A stretch of 64,000 nucleotides of DNA from contig NZ_RAPY01000002.1 of the NCBI RefSeq assembly GCF_003610355.1, positions 496,001 to 560,000 on the forward strand, written 5' to 3'. Below the pieces are notes generated by a model, which was not told where the DNA came from, ran no database searches, and saw only the letters and a list, made by a program, of their open reading frames with translations. Source of the DNA: Sphingobacterium detergens (GTDB lineage Bacteria; Bacteroidota; Bacteroidia; Sphingobacteriales; Sphingobacteriaceae). Below, in pieces: positions 51,762 to 60,145 of the stretch. Position 1 is the first letter of the stretch; the number at the start of each line of letters is the position of its first letter. Made by a program: the position numbers and the translations under genes.

Positions 51762-52007
51762 ATGAAAAAGAAAATCAAATTAGACGAATTAAAAATTCAA
51801 AGTTTCTTGACGGAACTGACACCGGAGCTTGCTAATACTGCAAAAGGTGGTGATGGAGATGATACAATTAGTAAAATAACTACAATAATTGTTACCTATT
51901 TGGCGGAATCAGCGACTAAATCTTTGTTTCCTTTCAAGTGCGATACAACAACCACAACAACCACGACAACCACAACAACCACAAAAGCGCCGGCGGTAAT
52001 TTTGTAA
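51762..52007 (+). CDS. Class I lanthipeptide precursor with poly-Thr tract
   Basis: 81 residues. The leader MKKKIKLDELKIQSFLTEL, then TPELANTAKGG (1-30), has the basic start, LDELKIQ-type dehydratase-recognition segment and double glycine typical of Bacteroidota class I lanthipeptides. The core (31-81) has Ser/Thr at 35, 37, 40, 41, 45, 50, 52 and 54, one cysteine (Cys60), Asp61, then 13 consecutive Thr (62-74) and the tail KAPAVIL. Only one thioether ring is possible. The poly-Thr block after the Cys is highly unusual and could be dehydrated, glycosylated (two glycosyltransferase-like genes are in the operon) or left as a linker. It sits 63 bases before the first tailoring gene. Confidence 0.88.
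   Translation: MKKKIKLDELKIQSFLTELTPELANTAKGGDGDDTISKITTIIVTYLAESATKSLFPFKCDTTTTTTTTTTTTTKAPAVIL
51945..51983 (+). repeat. 9-bp tandem repeat encoding the Thr tract
   Basis: The unit ACAACAACC occurs four times (third copy with ACG for ACA) plus one ACA, giving 13 Thr codons using only ACA, ACC and one ACG. Every unit is a multiple of three, so slippage would change tract length without a frameshift. Confidence 0.9.
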
Positions 52008-52070
52008 AATAGGAGTATTAAAAACATTATATAACAATATATAGTGTTGGCTTTAAAAAAATAAAATGGT

Positions 52071-53129
52071 ATGAAAGGTGTAGCCTTATTGAGCTTGAGA
52101 GCATTTGAAAAACTTCCTGATGCAATGAAGGACCTTTGTGTTTTCAATACTAAGGGTGAATTTTATGCAATGTACAGTGAACATTTTGACAATGAAGTTT
52201 TTAATTGTGACGTAGATAAGGATTTTGTTTTGGTGAAAAGACTATCTTTTTCAGTTAATTATAGAGATAAAACACTGGTGTTTAATAGACTGAGTTTTTC
52301 AGATGATTGCTTCTTTTTTTTCGGATCTGATTTTTGTGGACAGGTATTGGAAGTTGGTGATTCGGTCGTGGATTTTAAGATTGGCGATTTAGTCATTGGA
52401 GATAATTCTTACAATCCTAATGAAGCATTTATTCAAGGTATTCCAAGTTCAAATTGTTCAAAAGAAATAGAGAAACTGCATAAGACTAAGCTATTCAAGA
52501 TTTGTAAAGATCTTTCGCCTACAGATGCTGCTGTATTGTCAGTTAATGCTCAAACCGCTTTTAATATATATCGTAATCTAGGGTTCCCATCAGGGAAATT
52601 TATCTTGATTACCTCTGGACGTTCTCAGGTTTCCTTGTATTTATTGCAGCTGCTGAGTAGAGAGAATTCTGTAACTGTGGTATGCTCATGCGGAGATAAT
52701 TGGAGTGAATTATTGCCCGGATTACAGTTTAAAATTGTTTTTAAAGACTCCGAAGAAAATAGTATCATACTGGAAAAACACGAATCTTTTGATATTATTT
52801 TCGATCCATTTATAAATCAAAATTTGCCGCAGCTCCTGTATTTGTTGAGATTTTCAGGTACTTATGTGTTTTGTGGACTGAATCCTTTTCTAGAAGAAGA
52901 ATGTAAAATGTCTATTAATATGTTCTCACATATGATAAAGAATAAAATTAATTTACTTGGACAATGTTTAGGTGAGTCGATCGATTTAAGTTGTGCAATT
53001 GAAGAATATAAAAATAACAGAATCACTGCGTTTAGTTCTCAAGTTTACAAAGCGGATAATTTGGCTGAGTTTCTGGATGATAGTTGGAATCATAAATCTG
53101 GCATCGGTCGTCCTGTTTTTTTGTTTTAA
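52071..53129 (+). CDS. MDR-family oxidoreductase, possible dehydro-residue reductase
   Basis: 352 residues of medium-chain dehydrogenase/reductase type. Recognisable are GSDFCGQVLEVGDSVVDFKIGDLVIG (about 85-110), the DAAVLSVNAQTAFNIYRNLGF segment before the cofactor domain, a degenerate Rossmann turn (LITSGRSQVSLYLLQLL) and a C-terminal GxxVFxxG-like strand (GTYVFCGLNPF). The catalytic zinc ligands of alcohol dehydrogenases are not evident. In lanthipeptide operons such enzymes (LanJ type, as LtnJ of lacticin 3147) reduce dehydroalanine or dehydrobutyrine to D-amino acids; that role is inferred from location directly before the dehydratase. Confidence 0.72.
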   Translation: MKGVALLSLRAFEKLPDAMKDLCVFNTKGEFYAMYSEHFDNEVFNCDVDKDFVLVKRLSFSVNYRDKTLVFNRLSFSDDCFFFFGSDFCGQVLEVGDSVVDFKIGDLVIGDNSYNPNEAFIQGIPSSNCSKEIEKLHKTKLFKICKDLSPTDAAVLSVNAQTAFNIYRNLGFPSGKFILITSGRSQVSLYLLQLLSRENSVTVVCSCGDNWSELLPGLQFKIVFKDSEENSIILEKHESFDIIFDPFINQNLPQLLYLLRFSGTYVFCGLNPFLEEECKMSINMFSHMIKNKINLLGQCLGESIDLSCAIEEYKNNRITAFSSQVYKADNLAEFLDDSWNHKSGIGRPVFLF

Positions 53130-53132
53130 CCT

Positions 53133-55739
53133 ATGGAAATTTTTGAATACCCTTTGCTTCGAATTTGCGGAAGTTCAATTAACAACTTAAATAAATTTGT
53201 TGCTGCTGAATGCTACAATAAAATACTAAATGTATTAACAAAAAGAAAAGAGCTGCAAGCATTGTCCAATAAAATTGGAGCAGAATTAGAATCCCTTTTT
53301 TCTAAAAATTTAAACAGCAATGAGAAAAATTCGCTCAGTAATATTAGGAAAAGAGTTGATAAAATGTTGGTAATTAAAAGAAAGGATGAACTGAATATTG
53401 GCCAATTTGAGGAACTGGTAAGAGATATTTCATTCTATAACAATGCTATTAACGAATATAAGTTATGTTCCGAATTGGTGGAAATTGAGCTAGATCAGAG
53501 CTTTAAAAAGTTTACTGAAACGTTTCAGGAAACCATTTTGGAGAGGAAAGAATTTAGTTCAGCAATTTTGCTCTCCAGTCTACCCTTATTTAATGATTTA
53601 AATAAATATGTTTTAAATGAAAAAGTTGAAAGAAAAACGGAAATATCTCTTTTCAAATATTTTTTAAGGTACGTCACAAAGACTTCTCCTTACAGTGAAT
53701 TTACGCACACAAATTTTAATAGAATTTTATGTGATAAATTTTGTAAGATTTTGACGGCTGTTGGTGAAAAAAGAAATTTAATTACACTTAACTTATATCT
53801 CCGCACCGTATTATTTGAACTAATAAAGAGAAATGAACGTTTTTTTCCAAAACTTGATGTTAATCTTAACAAGACAATTACTGATTTTAATAAACATTCA
53901 TCTATATATATCACTAACCTGAATAATGTTGAAGAGGCGCATATTTTTGATAACTCGCCAATAATATGTGAAATCTTTAATGTTTTTTCCGAAAAACCTT
54001 CAATGAGTATTGAGTTATTATCAGAAATCCTGATTGAAAACGTTGAAGTGGATTATTCTGATCTGTTAAAATATCTTTCGGATTTGGTGGATAAAGATAT
54101 TTTAGTTGTCACAAATTTTCATTTTCAAGAAGAGGATAATTGGCTAGAATTGATAATTATAGAATTGAAACGCCTATTCCCTTTCGAAGAAAATATGAAT
54201 ATTGTTAGCAGGGAGCTTTCGGATATTCAAGGTTTTATCGGAGATTACGAAAAGATAATTGACCCTATTGAAAAGAGTAAATTGTTAGATCGAATTATTA
54301 ATTCGTATTGTACAGGAATTGCGTGTTTAATTAGAGATGACGATGATGCAGTTAAGCAATTCTATAAATTGTTCAAGGATAGATTTCTGTACGACAAAAC
54401 AATTGAAGTTACACTAAGCGATGATTTACCCACTTCTTTTAGGTATTTATTAAAAAATGTAAAGAAATCACAGTTCATTTATGAGGATGTTAAATCGCCA
54501 TACACAGTCTCCATTAATAATCGACAAATTACTGCTATTGTAGATTCGCTTGACAAATTGAATAGGGTAAATTTAGCGTATGCGAATAATTTCATAGATG
54601 TGCCCACTGCTCTTTGGAAGGCCTTTATTAAGAATAATGCGGATTTGAATCAGAAGCCATTCGTACAAATGTACCATGATTATTGGCAATTGGACGAAAG
54701 GGATGAATCATTAAATGGAGGGATAGATTTATCCGGGAATAATTGCGAAATTTTAGACTTACTTGTAAATGAGAGTCTAGATGACGATGTTTTACATATT
54801 AAGTCTAAGGATTTTGAGATTAGAGATGATTTATTAGAGTCATCCTATACTGTTTTTACACAGCTTTTTTTGGAAGGTATTGAACTCAAAGCGGTATTGA
54901 ATTCGGATATTTTCGAAGGATATGGAAGACTATTAGGCCGCTTCTTTAATAGAAGGACAGCGAAAGAGGAACTTGTATTGGAAGAAATGAGGAATTTTAA
55001 TTTGTCGAAGAATAGCGCTGAGATGTTAGTTCAATTATCTCATCCTTCGGATTTTAATGCAAATATCCACCCAGCCTTATTAGAAAGTAAATTGACACAT
55101 AAAGAAGAAAAAACGAGTATTACAAATGTGTATCTTAAGGATTTGGTTGTTAGATATGATCAAAAAACAAGGCGATTGGTGCTCTGTAACAAGGTTTTAA
55201 ACAGAGAGGTGAAATTTATTGATGTAGATTTACAGGCACAAGAGGCCCGGCCAACGTACTTCAGATTTTTGATCCACTATTTCTCTGTACTAAAAACAGA
55301 AGGGGTTCAATTTGTTGTCCAACGGATATATAAACTTAGAGAGGAAGCGAACTCAGGGAAGAACGTAAGTGTATTGCCAAGGATAGTTTTGGACAATAAT
55401 ATAATATTAAGAAGAAAATCATGGAAGATTTCCCAAGATATTTTAGATCAAATAACCAATCAGAGTTTTACTCTATTTTTTATAAAACTTGTCGAAATTT
55501 CAATGGAATATGGGATTGATGATGTCGTATTTGCTCAAATTCGATATCATAGAAACCGAAAGCCGTTTTATGTTGACCTAAAAATACCCATTACAGTACG
55601 CATTCTATTTGATTTTTTAAAGAGCAATAAAGAGCATGACCTGTATTTAATGGAAATGCAACCGAGTTCTGACTCCTTGTTTTTCAATGAATCAGGAGAT
55701 CCTTTTGTTACTGAACATATTTTAGACTGGAAAAATTAG
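53133..55739 (+). CDS. Lantibiotic dehydratase, glutamylation domain (LanB N-terminal part)
   Basis: 868 residues. It matches the N-terminal domain of class I LanB dehydratases, which use glutamyl-tRNA to activate Ser/Thr of the precursor. Hallmarks: FKYFLRYVTKTSPYSEFTH near 170-190 (the family R..KTPxG-like stretch), YGRLLGRFFNRRT near 601-613, the NxxLRRKSWKI strand near 757-767, and the end with PRIVLDNNIILRR. Complete LanBs have about 1,000 residues; the elimination domain is encoded by the next gene, nine bases later, so the enzyme is split. It follows the MDR gene by three bases. Confidence 0.9.
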   Translation: MEIFEYPLLRICGSSINNLNKFVAAECYNKILNVLTKRKELQALSNKIGAELESLFSKNLNSNEKNSLSNIRKRVDKMLVIKRKDELNIGQFEELVRDISFYNNAINEYKLCSELVEIELDQSFKKFTETFQETILERKEFSSAILLSSLPLFNDLNKYVLNEKVERKTEISLFKYFLRYVTKTSPYSEFTHTNFNRILCDKFCKILTAVGEKRNLITLNLYLRTVLFELIKRNERFFPKLDVNLNKTITDFNKHSSIYITNLNNVEEAHIFDNSPIICEIFNVFSEKPSMSIELLSEILIENVEVDYSDLLKYLSDLVDKDILVVTNFHFQEEDNWLELIIIELKRLFPFEENMNIVSRELSDIQGFIGDYEKIIDPIEKSKLLDRIINSYCTGIACLIRDDDDAVKQFYKLFKDRFLYDKTIEVTLSDDLPTSFRYLLKNVKKSQFIYEDVKSPYTVSINNRQITAIVDSLDKLNRVNLAYANNFIDVPTALWKAFIKNNADLNQKPFVQMYHDYWQLDERDESLNGGIDLSGNNCEILDLLVNESLDDDVLHIKSKDFEIRDDLLESSYTVFTQLFLEGIELKAVLNSDIFEGYGRLLGRFFNRRTAKEELVLEEMRNFNLSKNSAEMLVQLSHPSDFNANIHPALLESKLTHKEEKTSITNVYLKDLVVRYDQKTRRLVLCNKVLNREVKFIDVDLQAQEARPTYFRFLIHYFSVLKTEGVQFVVQRIYKLREEANSGKNVSVLPRIVLDNNIILRRKSWKISQDILDQITNQSFTLFFIKLVEISMEYGIDDVVFAQIRYHRNRKPFYVDLKIPITVRILFDFLKSNKEHDLYLMEMQPSSDSLFFNESGDPFVTEHILDWKN

Positions 55740-55747
55740 GTTGAAAA

Positions 55748-56602
55748 ATGGAAAACTTGACATATAGGGAGACTATTAAAATTTATGTGAACCAAGACGT
55801 AGAGAGTTATATCAAAACCTTAGTTTATGGTTTTCTAAACTCTCTTCAGAAAAATGCTACTATTTCCAATTATTTTTTCATTAGGTATAAGGATCAAGAT
55901 GGATATCATTTGAGATTAAGACTGTTAAGTTCCGTGAAGACGAGTGAGTTGTTAAGATATTTAATAAAATATGATTCTTCCTATGATAATGAAATAAGAT
56001 ATAAAATTTCGGGTTATCGGGTGGAAGAATATTTGCCCGAAATTGAGCGCTATGGTGGTAAAGAAGGAATAAAAATCGCTGAGTCTTTTTTTTCTTACAA
56101 TTCTAAATTCGTTGCAGGTTGTTTGAGAACTTCAAAGGATAATTCCTATAATGAGCGGTTGATACAGGCGATCATTGCAAATACTATAATAATCAATTCT
56201 TTTATACATAAGGATTATATAAATGATTTTCTTGAAATTTCTAAGCGACTGTGGATGGGGTTTATAGTAACGGATGAAGGAAGTGGTATTCCTGACATAG
56301 GCTTTGTATTTGATAAACGTTTTCAAGCGGCTAAAGATAATATGTTGACTGTTTATGATTACTGTATGTCAAATAAAAAGAGCGCATTGCACAAAAGATT
56401 AGAAAACCAATGTATTGCACACCGCAAGGAATTTGAAAGATGTCTGACCTTAGTAACTAGTTTCGATTTTTTTTCTAAGCCTCTGTACGGAATTGTAGAT
56501 TCCTTGATTCATATGAATAATAACCGTTTTGGTATAAGTAATTTAGACGAATCTTATGTTTCAAGTTTGATTCTTAATATGTTTAAATGCAAATGGAATT
56601 GA
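55748..56602 (+). CDS. Split LanB elimination domain (thiopeptide-type bacteriocin biosynthesis domain)
   Basis: 284 residues matching the C-terminal LanB/SpaB_C elimination domain that removes glutamate to give dehydro-residues. Signatures are FFIRYKDQDGYHLRLRLL near 43-60, SGYRVEEYLPEIERYGGKEGIKIAESFF near 87-114, and the final segment LDESYVSSLILNMFKCKWN. Split LanB proteins are known from Bacteroidota lanthipeptide (pinensin-type) loci and from thiopeptides. It overlaps the HlyD-like gene by 16 bases, so they are coupled. Confidence 0.88.
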   Translation: MENLTYRETIKIYVNQDVESYIKTLVYGFLNSLQKNATISNYFFIRYKDQDGYHLRLRLLSSVKTSELLRYLIKYDSSYDNEIRYKISGYRVEEYLPEIERYGGKEGIKIAESFFSYNSKFVAGCLRTSKDNSYNERLIQAIIANTIIINSFIHKDYINDFLEISKRLWMGFIVTDEGSGIPDIGFVFDKRFQAAKDNMLTVYDYCMSNKKSALHKRLENQCIAHRKEFERCLTLVTSFDFFSKPLYGIVDSLIHMNNNRFGISNLDESYVSSLILNMFKCKWN

Positions 56603-57513
56603 ATAATATTAAACATGAAAAAGCGAAAGAATTTTTAGAGCGTCCGCCAAGTTGGTTAACTAAATGGGGAATTTACATTTTTATCTTTGTTTTTGTCTCC
56701 TTTCTTTCTTTTGCATCCCTTTTTACAGTAGTCGAAAAGACCAGATTCGATGGACTTGTGAAATTTGGGCCTGCCGAGTTTTTAATTACCCTTCCTCGGG
56801 AAGGGTGGTACAAAATGGTTGTCAAGGAAAGGGATTCAGTTAAAGCCAAAGAAATAATTGCATATCCCAAAGTTGGTTTTTCCTATGTAGAATTTTTAGA
56901 ATTAAAACAACTTATGAAAAAATTATCAGATAGGAAGATTATTAAATTACAGCAATTTACAGATCTTGGAGAGTTACAGCAGTCATACGACGACTTTCTG
57001 CTACTATCATATAATCTTTTTGACTCATCTGATTCATTAATAAAATGGAGTTTAGCAAAAAATAGGTTTTTATCCAAATTAGAAGAGTTTGAACACGATA
57101 ATATCATATATGCTCCGTGTGATGGTCTGGTAACCCTGAATAATATTCATGAATCTTTTTATGGTAATAAATTTCAAAATGTTGGAGAGATAATTCCTTC
57201 GGATTTTAGGCCAATGATAAAATTGACAATTCCAATTGAGGATATTTCTAAAATAGCTCTTAATCAAAAAGTCATTATAAAATTAAAAGACAATACCGTA
57301 TCGAAACATAATAATTTCACAGGGTTTGTTTCCTTTATTAGTTGGAAACCGAATGATGGAAAGTATGGAGTTGAAGTAAGTGTGGATAAAGGCATATCGA
57401 GCAATTCATTTAAAAAGATACAGTTTTATCCAAAGATGAATTGTAGTATTGAAATCATTAAAAATAACGAAACGCTTTTAACCAAATTAATTAATAAAAC
57501 CAAAATGTTATGA
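56587..57513 (+). CDS. HlyD-like membrane-fusion/adaptor protein
   Basis: 308 residues. One membrane anchor near 28-50 (IYIFIFVFVSFLSFASLFTVV) is followed by a helical hairpin (YVEFLELKQLMKKLSDRKIIKLQQFTDLGELQQ) and the beta-barrel region with TIPIEDISKIALNQKVIIKLKDNT, as in adaptor proteins of ABC exporters. It probably bridges the peptidase/ABC transporter (60146) to an outer-membrane channel, which is not encoded nearby. The start ATG is inside the previous gene, and its stop overlaps the next start (ATGA). Confidence 0.85.
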   Translation: MQMELNNIKHEKAKEFLERPPSWLTKWGIYIFIFVFVSFLSFASLFTVVEKTRFDGLVKFGPAEFLITLPREGWYKMVVKERDSVKAKEIIAYPKVGFSYVEFLELKQLMKKLSDRKIIKLQQFTDLGELQQSYDDFLLLSYNLFDSSDSLIKWSLAKNRFLSKLEEFEHDNIIYAPCDGLVTLNNIHESFYGNKFQNVGEIIPSDFRPMIKLTIPIEDISKIALNQKVIIKLKDNTVSKHNNFTGFVSFISWKPNDGKYGVEVSVDKGISSNSFKKIQFYPKMNCSIEIIKNNETLLTKLINKTKML

Positions 57514-59114
57514 TTTATTTGTCTGCCCAACCTGACGAACAATATTTTATTTGGCAACTAAAGATTTTTTTACAAAGTCTGATCACTAATCAAAATGTTT
57601 CCCGTGATCAAATTCATATTTTATTGGGATATGATCCTATCGAGGGAGTATCTGAGGATACACTATATTTTATAGAAGAATATGGAGATATTGCGTCAAT
57701 TTATGTTTACAAAGATGAAAGACCTAATAATATTTATTTATCTACATTAAGACCTCATATAATTAAGAAACATTTTCAACAATTTGATTATCTAAAAGAT
57801 GAATCAATATTCTACCATGATTCGGATATTGCATTTACCCAAAAGATAGATTTTTCTCAATTCCTAAATGATGAAATCTGGTATATATCTGATGCAGGTA
57901 GTTATTTAAATGCAGATTATATTATAAGTAAAGGAGGTAATGACCTATTGAGTGAAATGGCAGAAATAATAGGCATTGATCCCCAAATTGTTTATGATAA
58001 CAACGAAAATACTGGGGGAGCACAATATATTATCAAAAGGACTGATGCCGGCTTTTGGGATAAAGTTGAACGAGATAGTGAATCCTTATATGATTTTTTA
58101 AATAAATTTGCATCCAACTCCCAGTTAGAAAATCCAATACAGTCCTGGTGTGCAGATATGTGGGCAATTCTATGGAATGCATATTACTTTAATTTCCCAA
58201 CGAAAATTTCCTCTCAATTAGATTTTTGTTGGCCTTTAGAAAAAGATGATACCTGGAACACAAAATCTATATATCACGATGCTGGAGCAACATTAGAAAA
58301 AGATTCTCAAGGTTTTAATGTATTTGTAAAACATTATTTTCACAACTCATCTCCTTTTTATATTGATTTTGATAAGGATATTCACCCAGAAACGAATAGT
58401 TACAAATACGTTCAATTTTTTAAAAAAATTAAGAATTCCCACGAATTAAAAGACTCCTGTTTCTGTATTGCAATTAATAGTGACAATGAGCTTGAACTAA
58501 CCGATTTATTGGAACTAATTCGATTGATTAATAAGGTATTTAATACCTATATTTTTATTCTTTCCTATGGAAAAAAGAAACTTTTGCAATTCGATTGTGA
58601 AAATGTGGTGTTGAAGCGTATAGAAAGTGTTAATGAAAATATTAGCTATTTAAATAATCAACTTTTTATAGAGTTTCAGGATGAATTTAAAGCGTGTGGA
58701 ATAAAATATTTGATATTTATTCGACCGCATCATCGTTTTCTGGCAGATCAAATATTATCAAGCATCCTTAGGCATCGCTCAAACAGGTATCAATTCACCA
58801 TACCACATAATGGAGAACTTTTTATCGTTCCAGATGAAATAGTCCCGTATAAAATCTACAAGGAGAGGCATCCTTACTATACACTTAATACGAAGGCTGA
58901 TTATGATTTTTTTATTGTTAACAAAGAAGTTTTCTCAAGTGAATTAGAATGTTTGTATATAATTGGAAAAAATACCAATTCTAAAGTTCGATTCGAATTG
59001 TACAAAAGATATAGTAGAAATATTATAAATGAGCCGCTCATTATTACTCAAAAGGTTGAATTTTCTAAAACGGAAGAACAGTCAAATATGAAATCTTATA
59101 TCGCAAATCTATGA
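57510..59114 (+). CDS. Putative peptide-tailoring glycosyltransferase, novel family, paralogue 2
   Basis: 534 residues. The N-terminal half shares every motif with the 25356 product: YLSAQPDEQYFIWQL at the start, RPHIIKKHFQQF, FYHDSDIAF with Asp104/Asp106, NTGGAQYI, FWDKVERDSESLYDF, SWCADMWAILWNAYYF and LDFCWPLE. The C-terminal half (about 320-534) differs. The DxD-like aspartates and overall layout suggest a GT-A transferase, but I cannot place it in a known family. It overlaps neighbours on both sides by four bases. A natural acceptor would be the Thr tract of the precursor; this is inference. Confidence 0.65.
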   Translation: MIYLSAQPDEQYFIWQLKIFLQSLITNQNVSRDQIHILLGYDPIEGVSEDTLYFIEEYGDIASIYVYKDERPNNIYLSTLRPHIIKKHFQQFDYLKDESIFYHDSDIAFTQKIDFSQFLNDEIWYISDAGSYLNADYIISKGGNDLLSEMAEIIGIDPQIVYDNNENTGGAQYIIKRTDAGFWDKVERDSESLYDFLNKFASNSQLENPIQSWCADMWAILWNAYYFNFPTKISSQLDFCWPLEKDDTWNTKSIYHDAGATLEKDSQGFNVFVKHYFHNSSPFYIDFDKDIHPETNSYKYVQFFKKIKNSHELKDSCFCIAINSDNELELTDLLELIRLINKVFNTYIFILSYGKKKLLQFDCENVVLKRIESVNENISYLNNQLFIEFQDEFKACGIKYLIFIRPHHRFLADQILSSILRHRSNRYQFTIPHNGELFIVPDEIVPYKIYKERHPYYTLNTKADYDFFIVNKEVFSSELECLYIIGKNTNSKVRFELYKRYSRNIINEPLIITQKVEFSKTEEQSNMKSYIANL

Positions 59115-60142
59115 GAAATCAGATACTAACATGTTATAATAGTGTTGATAGTTTGTTAAAATTGAAACCCGCTGAATTAACAGCAATTTCCAGCTATTTT
59201 TATTATAAATGCGCAATCTTTCTGGAAGATGATGAAATTCTTGAAAAGAGCGAGGAAAAGGTTCATGAGATTTTCAATTTGATGTTAAATGAAAATCTTT
59301 TTAAGATCAATTTTTGGGAAGGGTCTTTTGGGGTTCCTCTTTTGTTGACCGAATTGGAATATATAGGTGGAATTGAAAATGCTGAAGCGTATATCCACAT
59401 CGTAAGGAATGCGTTTAAAAATTCAATGCCCAAATCCTCGAACTTTTTTTTGGGCGGTGGGGGCTGTATCTATAGTCTTCTTGAATCAAATTCGGATATT
59501 GATGAGATTTTCGAACAAGTTATTTATGGGCTTGATCTAATAGAGGTTAGTAATCAGAAATTTTATGTTGATTATAAAATTAAAACTGGAGAGAAGTTTT
59601 TGAATAGATTCGGTAAAGAAAATATTAGTATTTATTTTCTTCATCTGATCGAGCTTTGTAAGTTGTTTAGTGTAGAAAAGAAGATCTGCTCACGGCTAAA
59701 GATAGACAAGGAACACAAGTTTCCATTTGATTTCTACGCTATATTTCAAATGATTACTGACAACAATTTTAGGGATATTATTACGGCTCATTTACTATTG
59801 GAAATGATGTTTATTCTTGCTCAAAATGTTAATCCCCATGATGATCCATCCATTGCTCAAATTTTCATGTATTTAGTCCGACATGCGGATAAGGTTATCT
59901 CTACGGTTAATAAAACAAATTTTTTTAATGCCCTTCAACTATATATACTGTTGGATCGATTATCAGAACATATAGATACCACTGATATTAAATGTAAAGT
60001 TATCGATGCCTTGCTAAAATATTTGGAAACAGGGAATGAAGACGTGAGTGTTAACGACTACTCGTTGGCGGGTTTACTATTTATTAGTATTTCTGAAAAG
60101 GAGACATTAAAGTCATGGTATAAATTGTGTGGGGGAGTTTAG
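59111..60142 (+). CDS. LanC-like-fold protein without zinc ligands, partner of the transferase
   Basis: 343 residues, all helical in appearance. The phrases NFWEGSFGVPLLLTELEYIG (about 66-85) and FFLGGGGCIYSLLESN (about 114-129) recall the glycine-rich inner helices of LanC and LanC-like proteins, but the WCxG/CHG zinc ligands are missing. It occupies the same place behind the glycosyltransferase-like gene as the 26892 product does in the first locus. A genuine LanC is encoded separately at 63150, so this one is not needed as cyclase. It may be a scaffold or a specificity subunit. Confidence 0.5.
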   Translation: MRNQILTCYNSVDSLLKLKPAELTAISSYFYYKCAIFLEDDEILEKSEEKVHEIFNLMLNENLFKINFWEGSFGVPLLLTELEYIGGIENAEAYIHIVRNAFKNSMPKSSNFFLGGGGCIYSLLESNSDIDEIFEQVIYGLDLIEVSNQKFYVDYKIKTGEKFLNRFGKENISIYFLHLIELCKLFSVEKKICSRLKIDKEHKFPFDFYAIFQMITDNNFRDIITAHLLLEMMFILAQNVNPHDDPSIAQIFMYLVRHADKVISTVNKTNFFNALQLYILLDRLSEHIDTTDIKCKVIDALLKYLETGNEDVSVNDYSLAGLLFISISEKETLKSWYKLCGGV

Positions 60143-60145
60143 AAA

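Noticed and set aside
51620..51835. 71-residue frame before and inside the lanthipeptide precursor
   Set aside because: It overlaps the precursor start in another frame; the precursor has a canonical leader and is clearly the real gene.
51896..52147. Minus-strand frame reading a run of Val
   Set aside because: It is the antisense reading of the ACAACAACC repeat and has no other protein-like feature.
53133..56602. Frameshift joining the two LanB parts
   Set aside because: Both frames have natural ends and starts with nine bases between them, and split LanB is known in this phylum.
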